Part shown: positions 1-6,942 of the stretch, in pieces | Position numbering within the stretch: position 1 is the stretch's first letter | Layout of the letters: every line of letters begins with the position of its first letter | Assembly: GCF_003614975.1 (NCBI RefSeq) | Contig: NZ_QZWI01000011.1 | Location: 1-64,000 of the forward strand | Direction of reading: 5' to 3' | Length of the DNA: 64,000 bases | Source of the DNA: Rahnella bruchi | GTDB taxonomy: Bacteria > Pseudomonadota > Gammaproteobacteria > Enterobacterales > Enterobacteriaceae | Notes under the pieces: generated by a model | What the model was told of the DNA's origin: nothing | The model's input: only the letters and a program-made list of their open reading frames with translations | The model's database searches: none | Position numbers and translations under genes: made by a program

Positions 1-21
1 TATAGCCGCCATGAATGAAAG

Positions 22-89
22 GTCGGCTCCTCGCTCTCGTCAGACCTTCAGCGTCAGGTGTTTTGTCTGCTGTGTGCTAAGAGCAGACC
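22..89. repeat. Dispersed imperfect palindromic repeat, copy A
   Basis: About 68 bases that align along their whole length with 603-668. Both contain TCGCTCTC, then CAGACCTTCAGCGTCA, then GTCTGCTGT. In the better-preserved copy the ends are inverted repeats, so the unit can fold into one long hairpin; here the arms are more degenerate. It lies in a gene-free stretch at the window edge. It encodes nothing obvious and looks like a small intergenic palindromic element. The family name is unknown to me. Confidence 0.6.
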
Positions 90-158
90 TCAGCACGTTG
101 AATGAGTTTGGATATTATACAAAATTCGGGTAACCGACAGGTTATCCCGGAAACGAAG

Positions 159-470
159 CTATAGCGGCGCAACGTTTTCCACTACATGCTGGAATACGTA
201 GGGATCGGAAAGTAGTTCAAATTCTTCGTCATCTGGGTAAGTCACAGCTACGTGATAGCTTTCTCCGGCAAATGTCTTAACCGATTGTAGATCTTGCCAG
301 TAAGTAGCCAGAAAAAAATGCTCCCAGCCACCCTGGGTTTCTCTACGCACACAAGCGCCTATGTTCCCAGATATGCTCTTTGAATGCTCTACACCTGTTT
401 TCTCAAGGTGTTTCGCAAAAGCTTCAGCATGTTTTAGTGGAACACAACCGTGCCAGGTCCTTACAATCAT
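159..470 (-). CDS. Antibiotic-biosynthesis-monooxygenase-like (dimeric alpha/beta barrel) protein
   Basis: Predicted 103-residue cytoplasmic protein. The start chosen is ATG at 470, which has an AGAGGAAA ribosome binding site seven bases upstream; a longer reading to 521 has no such site. The opening MIVRTWHG, the aromatic-rich middle (HFFLATYWQD), the spacing 'FAGESYHVAVTYPDDEEF' and the C-terminal 'DPYVFQHVVE' fit small ABM-fold proteins, which usually act as homodimers and include monooxygenases and many proteins of unknown role. The substrate cannot be told from the sequence. The gene stands alone between two copies of a palindromic repeat. Fold assignment is moderately sure; enzymatic activity is inference only. 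Confidence 0.6.
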   Translation of the reverse strand: MIVRTWHGCVPLKHAEAFAKHLEKTGVEHSKSISGNIGACVRRETQGGWEHFFLATYWQDLQSVKTFAGESYHVAVTYPDDEEFELLSDPYVFQHVVENVAPL

Positions 471-602
471 TAGTGTTTCCTCTTTTAGTGGTAAAAATGT
501 AACCATACCATCGGAAGTCACTTTATGGCGTATTTTCCAATTAGCATGCCTCGTAACTTAAAAACTAATTATTGGGATCAGCTAGCCTCCCTCTTCTTGT
601 AT

Positions 603-668
603 GTCCGCTTCTCGCTCTCAGCAGACCTTCAGCGTCACGTGTTTGTCTGCTGTATGCCAGAAGCGGAC
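603..668. repeat. Dispersed imperfect palindromic repeat, copy B (best-preserved)
   Basis: Starts GTCCGCTTCT and ends AGAAGCGGAC, which are perfect reverse complements; an inner pair GCAGAC/GTCTGC extends the symmetry, so the transcript would fold as a long hairpin. It matches 22-89 almost base for base in the middle, and its left arm recurs at 3598-3632. It lies between two convergently placed small genes' flanks, typical of REP-like intergenic elements. No coding content. Confidence 0.65.
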
Positions 669-711
669 TTTAAACACCTTAGCCGCCCTGAGGGCGGCTC
701 TCAGTCCCAAC

Positions 712-1257
712 TCATTTCTCAGAGTGAAAGGCCCAGTCAGCGGCTGTCGCGAGCAACACAAACGGGCCAGCTAGTGTGACGTTGTGGTGGTTGATGATTT
801 CATTTGCGGACAGGTAATTGTTATCCATTGTCGTGTGCGCATCTGAAATCAGCACGGTCCTGAATCCCAGTTCCGATGCTGCGCGGCAGGTAGTGTCCAC
901 ACAGAATTCTGTTTTCATCCCGGCGATAACCAGTTCCTTAATGCCTCGCTGGCTGAGCTGATGCTGCAGGTTCGTATCCCGGAAACAGTTGGGGTGCTTT
1001 TTGATAAACACGACATCGTGCTCAGCGTACACATTCATTTCGGGTATCAGTTGTGTCAACGGACTTTGCTCAGAGAAGTGAGAATCATCAGGTCCGGTGT
1101 GGCGGGCAAAAAATACGGGCACATTAGCCTGCCTCGCTTTTTCAATCAGCAAGCAGATGTTAGACAGAACCCTGTCTGCAAAATACGGTGAGGCGGGGCC
1201 ACGGAAAAGTCCCTGCTGCATATCGATAACTAAAAGCGCGTTTTCAGATGAAATCAT
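712..1257 (-). CDS. Isochorismatase-family cysteine hydrolase
   Basis: 181 residues, the usual length for the family. The catalytic triad is visible: Asp12 in LLVIDMQ, Lys86 or Lys87 in VFIKKHPN, and Cys119 in TEFCVDTT. These proteins hydrolyse amides or related bonds (nicotinamidase, N-carbamoyl amides, isochorismate); the HTTMDN and GFRTVLISDAH segments are typical of the general hydrolase branch rather than of nicotinamidase. Probably a cytosolic enzyme; substrate unknown. The start ATG at 1257 has GGAG nine bases upstream. It is read from the same strand as a short Thr-rich reading frame at 1338-1421, which could be its leader. No other partner gene is adjacent. Confidence 0.85.
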   Translation of the reverse strand: MISSENALLVIDMQQGLFRGPASPYFADRVLSNICLLIEKARQANVPVFFARHTGPDDSHFSEQSPLTQLIPEMNVYAEHDVVFIKKHPNCFRDTNLQHQLSQRGIKELVIAGMKTEFCVDTTCRAASELGFRTVLISDAHTTMDNNYLSANEIINHHNVTLAGPFVLLATAADWAFHSEK

Positions 1258-1294
1258 GATGTATCTCCATTCAGTAAGTCATGAACGGAGAAAT

Positions 1295-1322
1295 TTTCTT
1301 CCCCGTCCGGTTTGGCGGGGAG
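1295..1322. other. Stem-loop between the short Thr-rich frame and the isochorismatase gene
   Basis: A seven-pair stem (one G-T pair) with a six-base loop, built from CCCCGTC and GGCGGGG around position 1300-1320. In the minus-strand transcript it would lie between the short reading frame 1338-1421 and the isochorismatase start. The bases after it (AAGAAAATTT) are not a clear U-run, so it is a poor terminator as drawn. It could be an attenuator-like or mRNA-stability hairpin, or nothing. Confidence 0.3.
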
Positions 1323-1337
1323 TCAGAGTCTGTTTTG

Positions 1338-1421
1338 TCAGGAGCCAGTCACAGATACGCCCACGCCGCCGAAAGTTCCGGTGGTGGTAACGGTTGTCGC
1401 TGTATGAACTGACTTATTCAT
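1338..1421 (-). CDS. Possible 27-residue Thr-rich peptide (leader or small protein)
   Basis: Reads ATG to TGA on the minus strand. The peptide begins MNKSVHTATT, continues with three more Thr in a row soon after, then GTFGGVGVSVTGS. Seven to eight of 27 residues are Thr and the end is Gly/Val/Ser-rich. Codons are ordinary for the surrounding genes. A purine-rich AGAGAAAG lies about ten bases upstream, a mediocre ribosome binding site. It precedes the isochorismatase gene on the same strand by 80 bases with a stem-loop between them, an arrangement seen in leader peptides. It does not match the thr-operon leader and I do not recognise it. It may be chance. Confidence 0.3.
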   Translation of the reverse strand: MNKSVHTATTVTTTGTFGGVGVSVTGS

Positions 1422-1657
1422 TTTCTGACTTTCTCTTATGGGTTGGGTATCAGGAACAGGAAACACAACGAGTCGGAAAAAACTTCTCTTTTGTTTTAGC
1501 ACTGAGATTTACCGGATTCAACAATAATGTTTCCTGAATGTTGCCGAGTTTTGTTAGCACCCCCTGACCCGCAAAGGAAAGCAATTTGGCTTCCGCTCTT
1601 CGCTCTTAGCCGCCTGTTGCGCTGCCACAGCTAAGTTTATGTAAAAAGCGAAGGTGT

Positions 1658-1663
1658 TATAAT
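1658..1663 (+). promoter_or_regulatory. Consensus -10 element before the DUF523 gene
   Basis: Exact TATAAT at 1658-1663, placed 33 bases before the ATG at 1697. The -35 region (near 1635-1641, TTTATG) is weak. Likely the promoter of the gene at 1697. Confidence 0.45.
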
Positions 1664-1696
1664 CGAAGCATTCATTTGCCCAGATATACGATAACG

Positions 1697-2191
1697 ATGA
1701 TAAATAAAATACTGGTCAGTGCTTGCCTGGTGGGGTTCAAAGTGCGCTATGACGGAAGCGATAAAGCACAAATGACCGATCAGTTGCAGCGCTGGCAGAA
1801 AGAACAGCGTCTTGTGATCCATTGTCCTGAACTGGCCGCCGGGTTGCCAATTCCACGTCCCCCAGCTGAGATTGTTTCTACTGATGGTAAAGACGTAATG
1901 AAGGCGCAGATCAGAATACTTGAAATTACGGGGCAGGATGTCACTGAGCACTACCAGCTTGCCGCCTGGTTGGCACTACGTACTGCTCGGGAGTCAGGTT
2001 GTACCGCTGCGCTGTTAACCGACGGCAGTCCAACATGTGGTAGCCAATTCATCTATGACGGTTCATTTAGCGGCCAACGTAAGTCAGGCATGGGAGTCGC
2101 AGCGTCTCTGCTCACTGAACATGGAATAGCCGTGTTTTCTGAGAATAGGCTCGCCGATCTCATTGCCTGGGTTGATGAGAAAGAACGCTGA
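1697..2191 (+). CDS. DUF523 family protein (YbbK-like)
   Basis: 164 residues beginning MINKILVSACLVGFKVRYDG, the signature start of DUF523 proteins: an SACL-G-VRYDG block, then 'CPELAAGLPIPRPPAEI', a GxDV-like 'GQDVTEHYQ' segment and the 'LTDGSPTCGSQFIYDG' block with conserved Cys. The family is widespread and its biochemical role is not established; the conserved cysteines suggest metal or thiol chemistry (inference). ATG at 1697 is preferred over an upstream TTG at 1676 because the conserved N-terminus begins there and a perfect -10 box lies 33 bases upstream. No functional partner is adjacent. Confidence 0.85.
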   Translation: MINKILVSACLVGFKVRYDGSDKAQMTDQLQRWQKEQRLVIHCPELAAGLPIPRPPAEIVSTDGKDVMKAQIRILEITGQDVTEHYQLAAWLALRTARESGCTAALLTDGSPTCGSQFIYDGSFSGQRKSGMGVAASLLTEHGIAVFSENRLADLIAWVDEKER

Positions 2192-2335
2192 ACATATTTT
2201 TTCATTGAGATACGAAAAGATGTCAGCTTTTTTGCTTATTACTGATGTCACACCTTCTCAGGCCGATTTGTGCCAGGAGCGAAACAGTGTTGATGCGGCT
2301 TTAAGCCTGCGATTTACCAAAACGCATCTCAGTCA

Positions 2336-2740
2336 TTGGGGCACGGTGACAGCAACAATGTTGAAGTCGCGGCTACAAGCACTGATATTAGAAATGGCTA
2401 TAATCAAATTTTGGAGCACCCAGACACCCGTGCTGCCGTGCATCTCAGCAATGACGTTGCTATCCAAACCTGTATTTCGGATGTCAAAACGACTGAGACT
2501 GGTTTGCGAGGTTTGTATGCAAACTATGATCACTTTAGCGATAGCGCTAAAACTGGACTAGTGGATATGGGATTTAACCTGGGAATTCCGCGCTTAAGCA
2601 ATGAATTTCCAAAATTTAATGCGGCGGTAAATCGGGGTGACTGGGCGACGGCGGCACATGAATCGCATCGTATACAAGTTGGTGATATTAGAAACGCCGA
2701 TACTGCACGCAATTTCAATGATGTACTTTCAGGTCATTAA
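2336..2740 (+). pseudogene. T4-lysozyme/pesticin-like muramidase fragment (C-terminal part)
   Basis: An open frame of about 134 residues, with TTG as first possible start and a stop in frame just upstream (2291-2293). Its second half, 'FSDSAKTGLVDMGFNLG' followed by 'FPKFNAAVNRGDWATAAHE', resembles the C-terminal lobe of GH24/T4-type lysozymes (ALINMVFQMG ... LQQKRWDEAA in T4). The N-terminal lobe with the catalytic Glu is not found in any frame upstream, where the DUF523 gene ends at 2191. It is therefore probably a truncated muramidase domain, such as that of the bacteriocin pesticin or a phage or T6SS enzyme. A secreted protein that may be its immunity factor faces it at 2774-3421. Similarity is judged by eye. 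Confidence 0.45.
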
Positions 2741-2744
2741 TAAG

Positions 2745-2770
2745 AAAAAGGCACTCATCAGCGCCTTTCC
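2745..2770. terminator. Bidirectional terminator between lysozyme fragment and secreted protein gene
   Basis: Stem AAAGGC (2747-2752) with GCCTTT (2763-2768). On the minus strand it is followed by TTTTTCTTATT, so it is a good factor-independent terminator for the gene at 2774-3421; on the plus strand the tail is weaker. Confidence 0.6.
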
Positions 2771-2773
2771 TCA

Positions 2774-3421
2774 TCAAAGTGGGGAGTTTTCATTAATCTC
2801 CTGAATTTTCCAAACAGGATCATTTTTGGAAATAATCTCGTAAGTCGTAGACACAGCCCATGTACCTTGGGTTACAAACTTAACCAGTGTGATGTAATCA
2901 ATGATCTTTCCGTCTTTATCCTTGAAGGTTTGGTGATTATTTATCATGTACCCCCCAGCAGATTTCGCAGAAACCATGCGCCCCTTACTATCAGGTTTCA
3001 AATCCGGTTCTTTCTGTCGTATGGTTTTATTTTGGTAAAGTGATTTCACTTTAGCGACTTCTTCATTGCTGATCGCAATAGCTGCTGAGGCAGGGAAATG
3101 ATCGACTATTTCTTTAAGCGTAGGTTTTTTTGGAACCGGTTTAATTTCTGTCAATCCATGATCTTTGGCGTAGGTCGTGAGATAACAATTAGTCAATGAT
3201 CTTCTAGCCATATCAGCAAAACGGTCGGGTAAATTAGGCAAGTCGGTCACCGTCTTACCCGCACGGCGAAGCGCGATAAAATCTTCGCAGGTATTTACCT
3301 CTTTCAAAGAATTATCACTTAATTTCAGCGATATAGGTTGACTATCTTCTTGTAAAGGTTCACTAAAAACACTACCGGAAACGCATGCAAGCAACACACC
3401 CACGATAATTTTATTATTCAT
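2774..3421 (-). CDS. Secreted/periplasmic protein, candidate immunity protein
   Basis: 215 residues with an N-terminal signal (MNNKIIVGVLLACVSGSVFS, then E). Cleavage after VFS is likely; LLAC could also be read as a poor lipobox. The mature part has two Cys (CEDFIALRR, LTNCYLTTYA), 'TLKEIVDHFPASAA' and a C-terminal region rich in beta-type sequence ending 'WKIQEINENSPL'. The gene is convergent with the lysozyme-like fragment 2336-2740, and periplasmic inhibitors are how cells survive muramidase bacteriocins (pesticin/Pim). The overall look reminded me of pesticin immunity, but it is longer than Pim as I remember it. The immunity role is inference; secretion is well supported. Ribosome binding site AGAGGG precedes the ATG. 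Confidence 0.6.
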   Translation of the reverse strand: MNNKIIVGVLLACVSGSVFSEPLQEDSQPISLKLSDNSLKEVNTCEDFIALRRAGKTVTDLPNLPDRFADMARRSLTNCYLTTYAKDHGLTEIKPVPKKPTLKEIVDHFPASAAIAISNEEVAKVKSLYQNKTIRQKEPDLKPDSKGRMVSAKSAGGYMINNHQTFKDKDGKIIDYITLVKFVTQGTWAVSTTYEIISKNDPVWKIQEINENSPL

Positions 3422-3597
3422 AATCCCTCTTTAAACACGAAATGTAAGGTGCAAAGACACAATATACTTTACATCGAATTCAGATACCCGCTTCCCCCCA
3501 AAATTCATGGCACGCTCAGAATACCTGTTTTATTTGTATGGCTGATTTTTATGCCCAGTTAGTAATTCCTCAATCAACTGAGAGATAAAATGCGTAC

Positions 3598-3632
3598 TTC
3601 CGCTTCTCGCTCAAAGCAGACCGTCAACTCCC
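3598..3632. repeat. Dispersed palindromic repeat, partial copy C
   Basis: TCCGCTTCTCGCTC, two to three differing bases, then GCAGACCGTCAA match the left part of the repeat at 603-668. The right arm is missing. It lies in the 361-base gap 3422-3782, which otherwise holds only a small hairpin (AACAG/CTGTT followed by ATTTTT near 3645-3668) and no gene that I can see. Confidence 0.5.
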
Positions 3633-3782
3633 ATCAGCCTGTAAAACAGGCTTCCCTGTTATTTTTCCGTTTTTGCGGCGGTTCCCTTAAACTACACCGC
3701 ATAGATTGTCAGATATGAGAAGAAAGATGCTTTTGCCAGCGACAAGCTTTACAAAAACCGTTTCTCCATCGTCATTTAAAGA

Positions 3783-4412
3783 ATGAGTCGTCCATTGTTT
3801 GTTTCTCTGGACGGGCCAAAAGGGGCCGGTAAAACCACCCTGCTGGAGGCCATTGCCAAAGTACTCAGGGCTGATAATAAGAAGGTGATCCGACTTAGCG
3901 AGAAAAAAAGTGATCCCTTCAGGGGGCAAACAATGGCTCTCGTTAACCAGTTCGCCAGAAATCCCGGCCTGGATTTGGAACAGGAGATTTGTGAGCGCCT
4001 GGCCGACAGTCGTGCCTGGATTTCCCGGCATGTACTGACTCAACAACCACCGGACAGCATTATCCTGATGGATCGCTGGTATCCATCGGATGCCGCATTT
4101 CGCCGGATGGTGCCGTTTGCAGAGATTTTACAGCTTAACATTGACCGAAACGTGCGAACGCCAGACCTGCATGTCGGGGTTGTGACTGCGCCTGAAATTT
4201 CATGGGCGAGGGCGGCGTCCCGGTCGCGCGGGCTGGACAGTACGGTAATTCATAAGCTGGAAGAACATGTCGCTTGTACCCACGCTTTCGAGCGGGAAGT
4301 TGCCAGTCACGGCTGGATATTATGCCGTAATGAAGGAACGGTGGAAGACGCAACGATGCAGGTGATATCTGAGATCTACAGGGTTTACGAGCCCTTAAAT
4401 CCCCGCCTCTAA
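3783..4412 (+). CDS. Thymidylate-kinase-like P-loop nucleotide kinase
   Basis: 209 residues. Walker A is GPKGAGKTT at residues 11-19, directly after SLD, as in thymidylate kinases; a DRW motif (ILMDRWYPSDAAF) matches the DR(Y/F/W) substrate-binding segment, and 'RSRGLDS' may be the LID arginines. The family phosphorylates (deoxy)nucleoside monophosphates, mostly dTMP. The housekeeping tmk of enterobacteria lies in a different context (between pabC/yceG and holB), so this is an accessory paralogue; its substrate is unknown. The ribosome binding site is weak (AAAGA). Its last 18 bases overlap the convergent LysR remnant at 4395. No phage genes are adjacent. Confidence 0.7.
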   Translation: MSRPLFVSLDGPKGAGKTTLLEAIAKVLRADNKKVIRLSEKKSDPFRGQTMALVNQFARNPGLDLEQEICERLADSRAWISRHVLTQQPPDSIILMDRWYPSDAAFRRMVPFAEILQLNIDRNVRTPDLHVGVVTAPEISWARAASRSRGLDSTVIHKLEEHVACTHAFEREVASHGWILCRNEGTVEDATMQVISEIYRVYEPLNPRL

Positions 4413-4510
4413 AAACTCAATAAAAGCTCTGACCTTTGAATTCAGCGCCGAACGTTCGTTGACGCAGGAATAAATACTCATTGGTATACGCGCAATTTCG
4501 CCGCCGTTTT
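4395..4510 (-). pseudogene. Remnant of a LysR-type regulator (C-terminal tail only)
   Basis: The last ~35 residues before the stop (ARIPMSIYS, then ALNSKVRAFIEFLEAGI) match the typical end of LysR effector-binding domains, where a 'PxxxxYxxY..R..LSxKVRAFIDFL' pattern is common. The residues upstream in the same frame (to 4724) do not look like LysR, and no helix-turn-helix is present. I read it as debris of a deleted regulator. The stretch 4511-4741 otherwise holds nothing I recognise. Confidence 0.5.
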
Positions 4511-4741
4511 CTGCTATTTTAGTAATGATATCAATATCATCTCTGATAATCCGATGTCTAATGCAGTGACAAAAAATACTGCGCGGATCCGCTTTCCCAG
4601 GCGCACTTCGTCCTACATATTTGCGCTGTATATGGCGACCTGAGTCATTAATTCGCTGTTTTGTGACGGTATAGAAAAGGGCGGCCGGCTCATTTAAGCT
4701 TAATGACGTTATCCGCATGGGCATTTACCGGAGCAGGAAAG

Positions 4742-4945
4742 ATGAAAATTGACTGGCACAGCGCATTACTGACACGTACCACGCTCGTGGATAAAGATTA
4801 CAAGAACACCCAAAATGTCCGGCGTTTTATGACTGAGCAGTGCGGGGAAGAGTTCCGGTTCGATCGTGATTTTATGGCCTGGATCCGCAATGAGATCCCT
4901 AAAACTCTGGGCGATGTGGCCGATGAGTGGAAGCGCAGGCAGTAA
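4742..4945 (+). CDS. Small DUF6434-like domain protein
   Basis: 67 residues from ATG 4742, preceded by GGAG eight bases upstream; the open frame extends further but the conserved part starts with MKIDWHSALLTRTT. The pattern DWHS..LTR.T.V...Y.NTQNVRRF...CG..F.FDR.FM.W ... GDVADEW.RR matches a small domain of unknown function found in short bacterial proteins and at the end of SAP-domain proteins. Probably cytoplasmic. It sits alone between a LysR remnant and pdxI. Family assignment is from memory. Confidence 0.65.
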   Translation: MKIDWHSALLTRTTLVDKDYKNTQNVRRFMTEQCGEEFRFDRDFMAWIRNEIPKTLGDVADEWKRRQ

Positions 4946-4967
4946 GTGCAATGCTGAATTTACAATA

Positions 4968-4993
4968 CTGAGTCCTCATTTCTGAGGACCCAG
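4968..4993. terminator. Hairpin between convergent genes
   Basis: GTCCTCA (4972-4978) pairs perfectly with TGAGGAC (4983-4989), loop TTTC; CTG/CAG extends the stem past one mismatch. It separates the convergent genes ending at 4945 and 5006. There is no U-run, so termination strength is uncertain. Confidence 0.4.
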
Positions 4994-5005
4994 TTCACAA
5001 CGGTA

Positions 5006-5863
5006 TCAGTTCATTGCGTTCAGTTTTTCCATCACTTCATCCGATAAATTCAGACGCGCACTGGCCAGATTCTCCTGCAAATGTTCCGGCGATGACGTGC
5101 CGGGGATCAGCAAAATATTCGGTGAACGGCGGAGCAGCCAGGCCAGCGCGACCTGCATCGGCGTGGCTTGCAGTTCCGCAGCAACTTCATCGAGTTGCGT
5201 GGATTGCAACGGGGAAAATCCGCCGAGCGGGAAGAAGGGCACGTAGGCGATGCCCTGTTCTGCCAGTGTGTCCACCAGCGCATCGTCATGGCGGTTGGCC
5301 AGGTTATACATATTCTGCACGCAGGCAATCGGCGTCAGTTTTTGCGCGTCCTCCACCTGTTTCGCCGTGACATTACTCAGACCAATATGGCGGACCAGAC
5401 CGCGTTCTTTCAGCTTGATCATCGCCTCCAGCTGCGGTTCCAGTGATCCTTCTTTCGGCTGATGAATATCCAGCATACTGCGCAGGTTCACCACTTCCAT
5501 TGCCTCAAGCCCCAGATTACGCAGGTTGTCTTCCACCGCGCTGACCAGTTCCTGCGGGGTGAAAGCCGTTAACCAGCCACCTTTTTCATCACGACGCGCA
5601 CCAACTTTGGTGACGATGCACAGATCGTCAGTGTAAGGATGCAGGGCTTTTTTAATCAGCTTATTGGTTTCGTGCGGGCCGTAAAAATCACTGGTATCAA
5701 TATGATTCACGCCGCATGCCACGGCATCGCGCAATACCTGAATCGCGCGAGCTTCATCTTTTACCGGACCAAAAACACCCGGCCCCGCCAGCTGCATGGC
5801 ACCGTAACCTAAACGTGATACTTCGCGGTCGCCGAGACGATAAGTCATTGAAGGTTGTGACAT
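5006..5863 (-). CDS. pdxI: Aldo/keto reductase, PdxI (pyridoxal reductase) homologue
   Basis: 285 residues, nearly the length of E. coli PdxI (YdbC) and very similar as I recall it: 'RLGYGAMQLAGPGVFGP', 'GVNHIDTSDFYGPH' and 'IGLSNVT' all match. PdxI uses NADPH to reduce pyridoxal to pyridoxine in the B6 salvage pathway, in the cytoplasm. Catalytic residues visible are Asp56, Tyr61 and Lys86; the position of the usual fourth residue (His) lies in VVNLR, as in PdxI. The NADPH-binding end is 'LIPGTSSPEHLQENL'. Ribosome binding site AAGGAG upstream of the ATG at 5863. It is divergent from a LysR gene at 5959, which is the likely regulator. Confidence 0.85.
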   Translation of the reverse strand: MSQPSMTYRLGDREVSRLGYGAMQLAGPGVFGPVKDEARAIQVLRDAVACGVNHIDTSDFYGPHETNKLIKKALHPYTDDLCIVTKVGARRDEKGGWLTAFTPQELVSAVEDNLRNLGLEAMEVVNLRSMLDIHQPKEGSLEPQLEAMIKLKERGLVRHIGLSNVTAKQVEDAQKLTPIACVQNMYNLANRHDDALVDTLAEQGIAYVPFFPLGGFSPLQSTQLDEVAAELQATPMQVALAWLLRRSPNILLIPGTSSPEHLQENLASARLNLSDEVMEKLNAMN

Positions 5864-5958
5864 GGGACTCTCCTTTATAAGTGTTCATTGATTGTAGCGG
5901 TGCGCTGGCTGTGCAACTATCCGGTGAAATCAGGACAAACTGTACGAGGTTACGCACA

Positions 5959-6900
5959 ATGTCGATGGATATCGCCCTGTTGCACGCGGTAGTTGAGGTG
6001 GCGAAAGCCGGTGGATTTCGCGAGGCGGCGCGGGTCACCGGCAGCAATGCGTCCCGGCTGAGTGACGCGGTACGTCGCGCCGAACAGCAACTGGGCATCC
6101 GGTTATTTCATCGTACCACGCGTACTGTGGTGCTGACCGAAGCTGGCAAAGCACTGATTGAGCGGCTGCTGCCCGCCATGAATGAGGTGAATGCGGCACT
6201 GGATGCGCTCAACCGTTACCGCCACACGCCGGGCGGCGTACTGCGCCTGAATGTGCCGGTCAGCGCCACGCGGCTGGTTTTACCTGCGCTGGTGCCGGAG
6301 TTTTTGCGGCGCTTTCCCGACATTCAGCTGGAAATCATTGCCGAAAGTAATGTACAGGATGTGTTTCGTGATGGCTGTGATGCCGGTATCCGTTATGACG
6401 AACGGCTGGAGCAGGACATGGTGGCGATCCCCATTGGCCCGCGTATGCAGCGCTACGCCGCGGCGGCGTCGCCGGATTATCTTAATGAATACGGCAGACC
6501 GTCGCATCCGCGGGATTTGATCCCACACCGCTGCCTGCGCGGGCGCTATGCCAGCGGCATCATGCCCGACTGGGAATTCGAGCGCGAAGGTGAAACGCTC
6601 AGCGTACAGGTAAGCGGTCCGCTGGTGGTCAGCGTCGGTGGTGCGGTCGATCTGGCGGTGGAAGCGGCGATCGCAGGGACGGGGATTATTTATCTGTTCG
6701 AAGAGTGGCTGCGGCCCGCCATCACCAGCGGAAAACTCGAGCCCATCTTGCAACCGTGGTGGCTGTCGTTCTCCGGCCCGTGGCTGTATTACAACGACCG
6801 CCGCCTGATCCCCGCGCCTTTGCAGGCGTTCATTGATTTTGTGCGGGAAGATAATTTACGTCGGGAATCCGCTTTCCGTTCCCGTGGCGCTGTGCTGTGA
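5959..6900 (+). CDS. LysR-type transcriptional regulator, divergent from pdxI
   Basis: 313 residues from ATG 5959 (GAGG ten bases upstream). Residues 1-60 form the winged helix-turn-helix: 'AGGFREAARVTGSNASRLSDAVRRAEQQLGIRLFHRTTR' with the usual LTEAGKAL. The rest is the effector-binding domain ('VPVSATRLVLPALVPEFLRRFPDIQLEII', 'IAGTGIIYLFEEWLRPA'). The protein belongs to the large CrgA/DmlR-like branch. Its 95-base intergenic region is shared with the aldo/keto reductase gene, so that gene is the most likely target. The effector molecule is unknown. Confidence 0.85.
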   Translation: MSMDIALLHAVVEVAKAGGFREAARVTGSNASRLSDAVRRAEQQLGIRLFHRTTRTVVLTEAGKALIERLLPAMNEVNAALDALNRYRHTPGGVLRLNVPVSATRLVLPALVPEFLRRFPDIQLEIIAESNVQDVFRDGCDAGIRYDERLEQDMVAIPIGPRMQRYAAAASPDYLNEYGRPSHPRDLIPHRCLRGRYASGIMPDWEFEREGETLSVQVSGPLVVSVGGAVDLAVEAAIAGTGIIYLFEEWLRPAITSGKLEPILQPWWLSFSGPWLYYNDRRLIPAPLQAFIDFVREDNLRRESAFRSRGAVL

Positions 6901-6942
6901 CCTATGTATTCCTGCGGTTCCCGATCTTTTGCATGCACGGGT

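Noticed and set aside
1338-1421. thr-operon leader peptide
   Set aside because: No alternating Thr/Ile run and no thrA downstream; the gene after it is an isochorismatase-type hydrolase.
2163-2561. 132-codon plus-strand frame overlapping the end of DUF523 and the lysozyme fragment
   Set aside because: Different frame from both, no recognisable domain; the overlapping frame at 2336 has the lysozyme-like pattern.
4395-4724. Complete 109-codon minus-strand gene
   Set aside because: Only the last ~35 residues resemble anything (LysR tail); the rest looks non-coding, so I list only a remnant.
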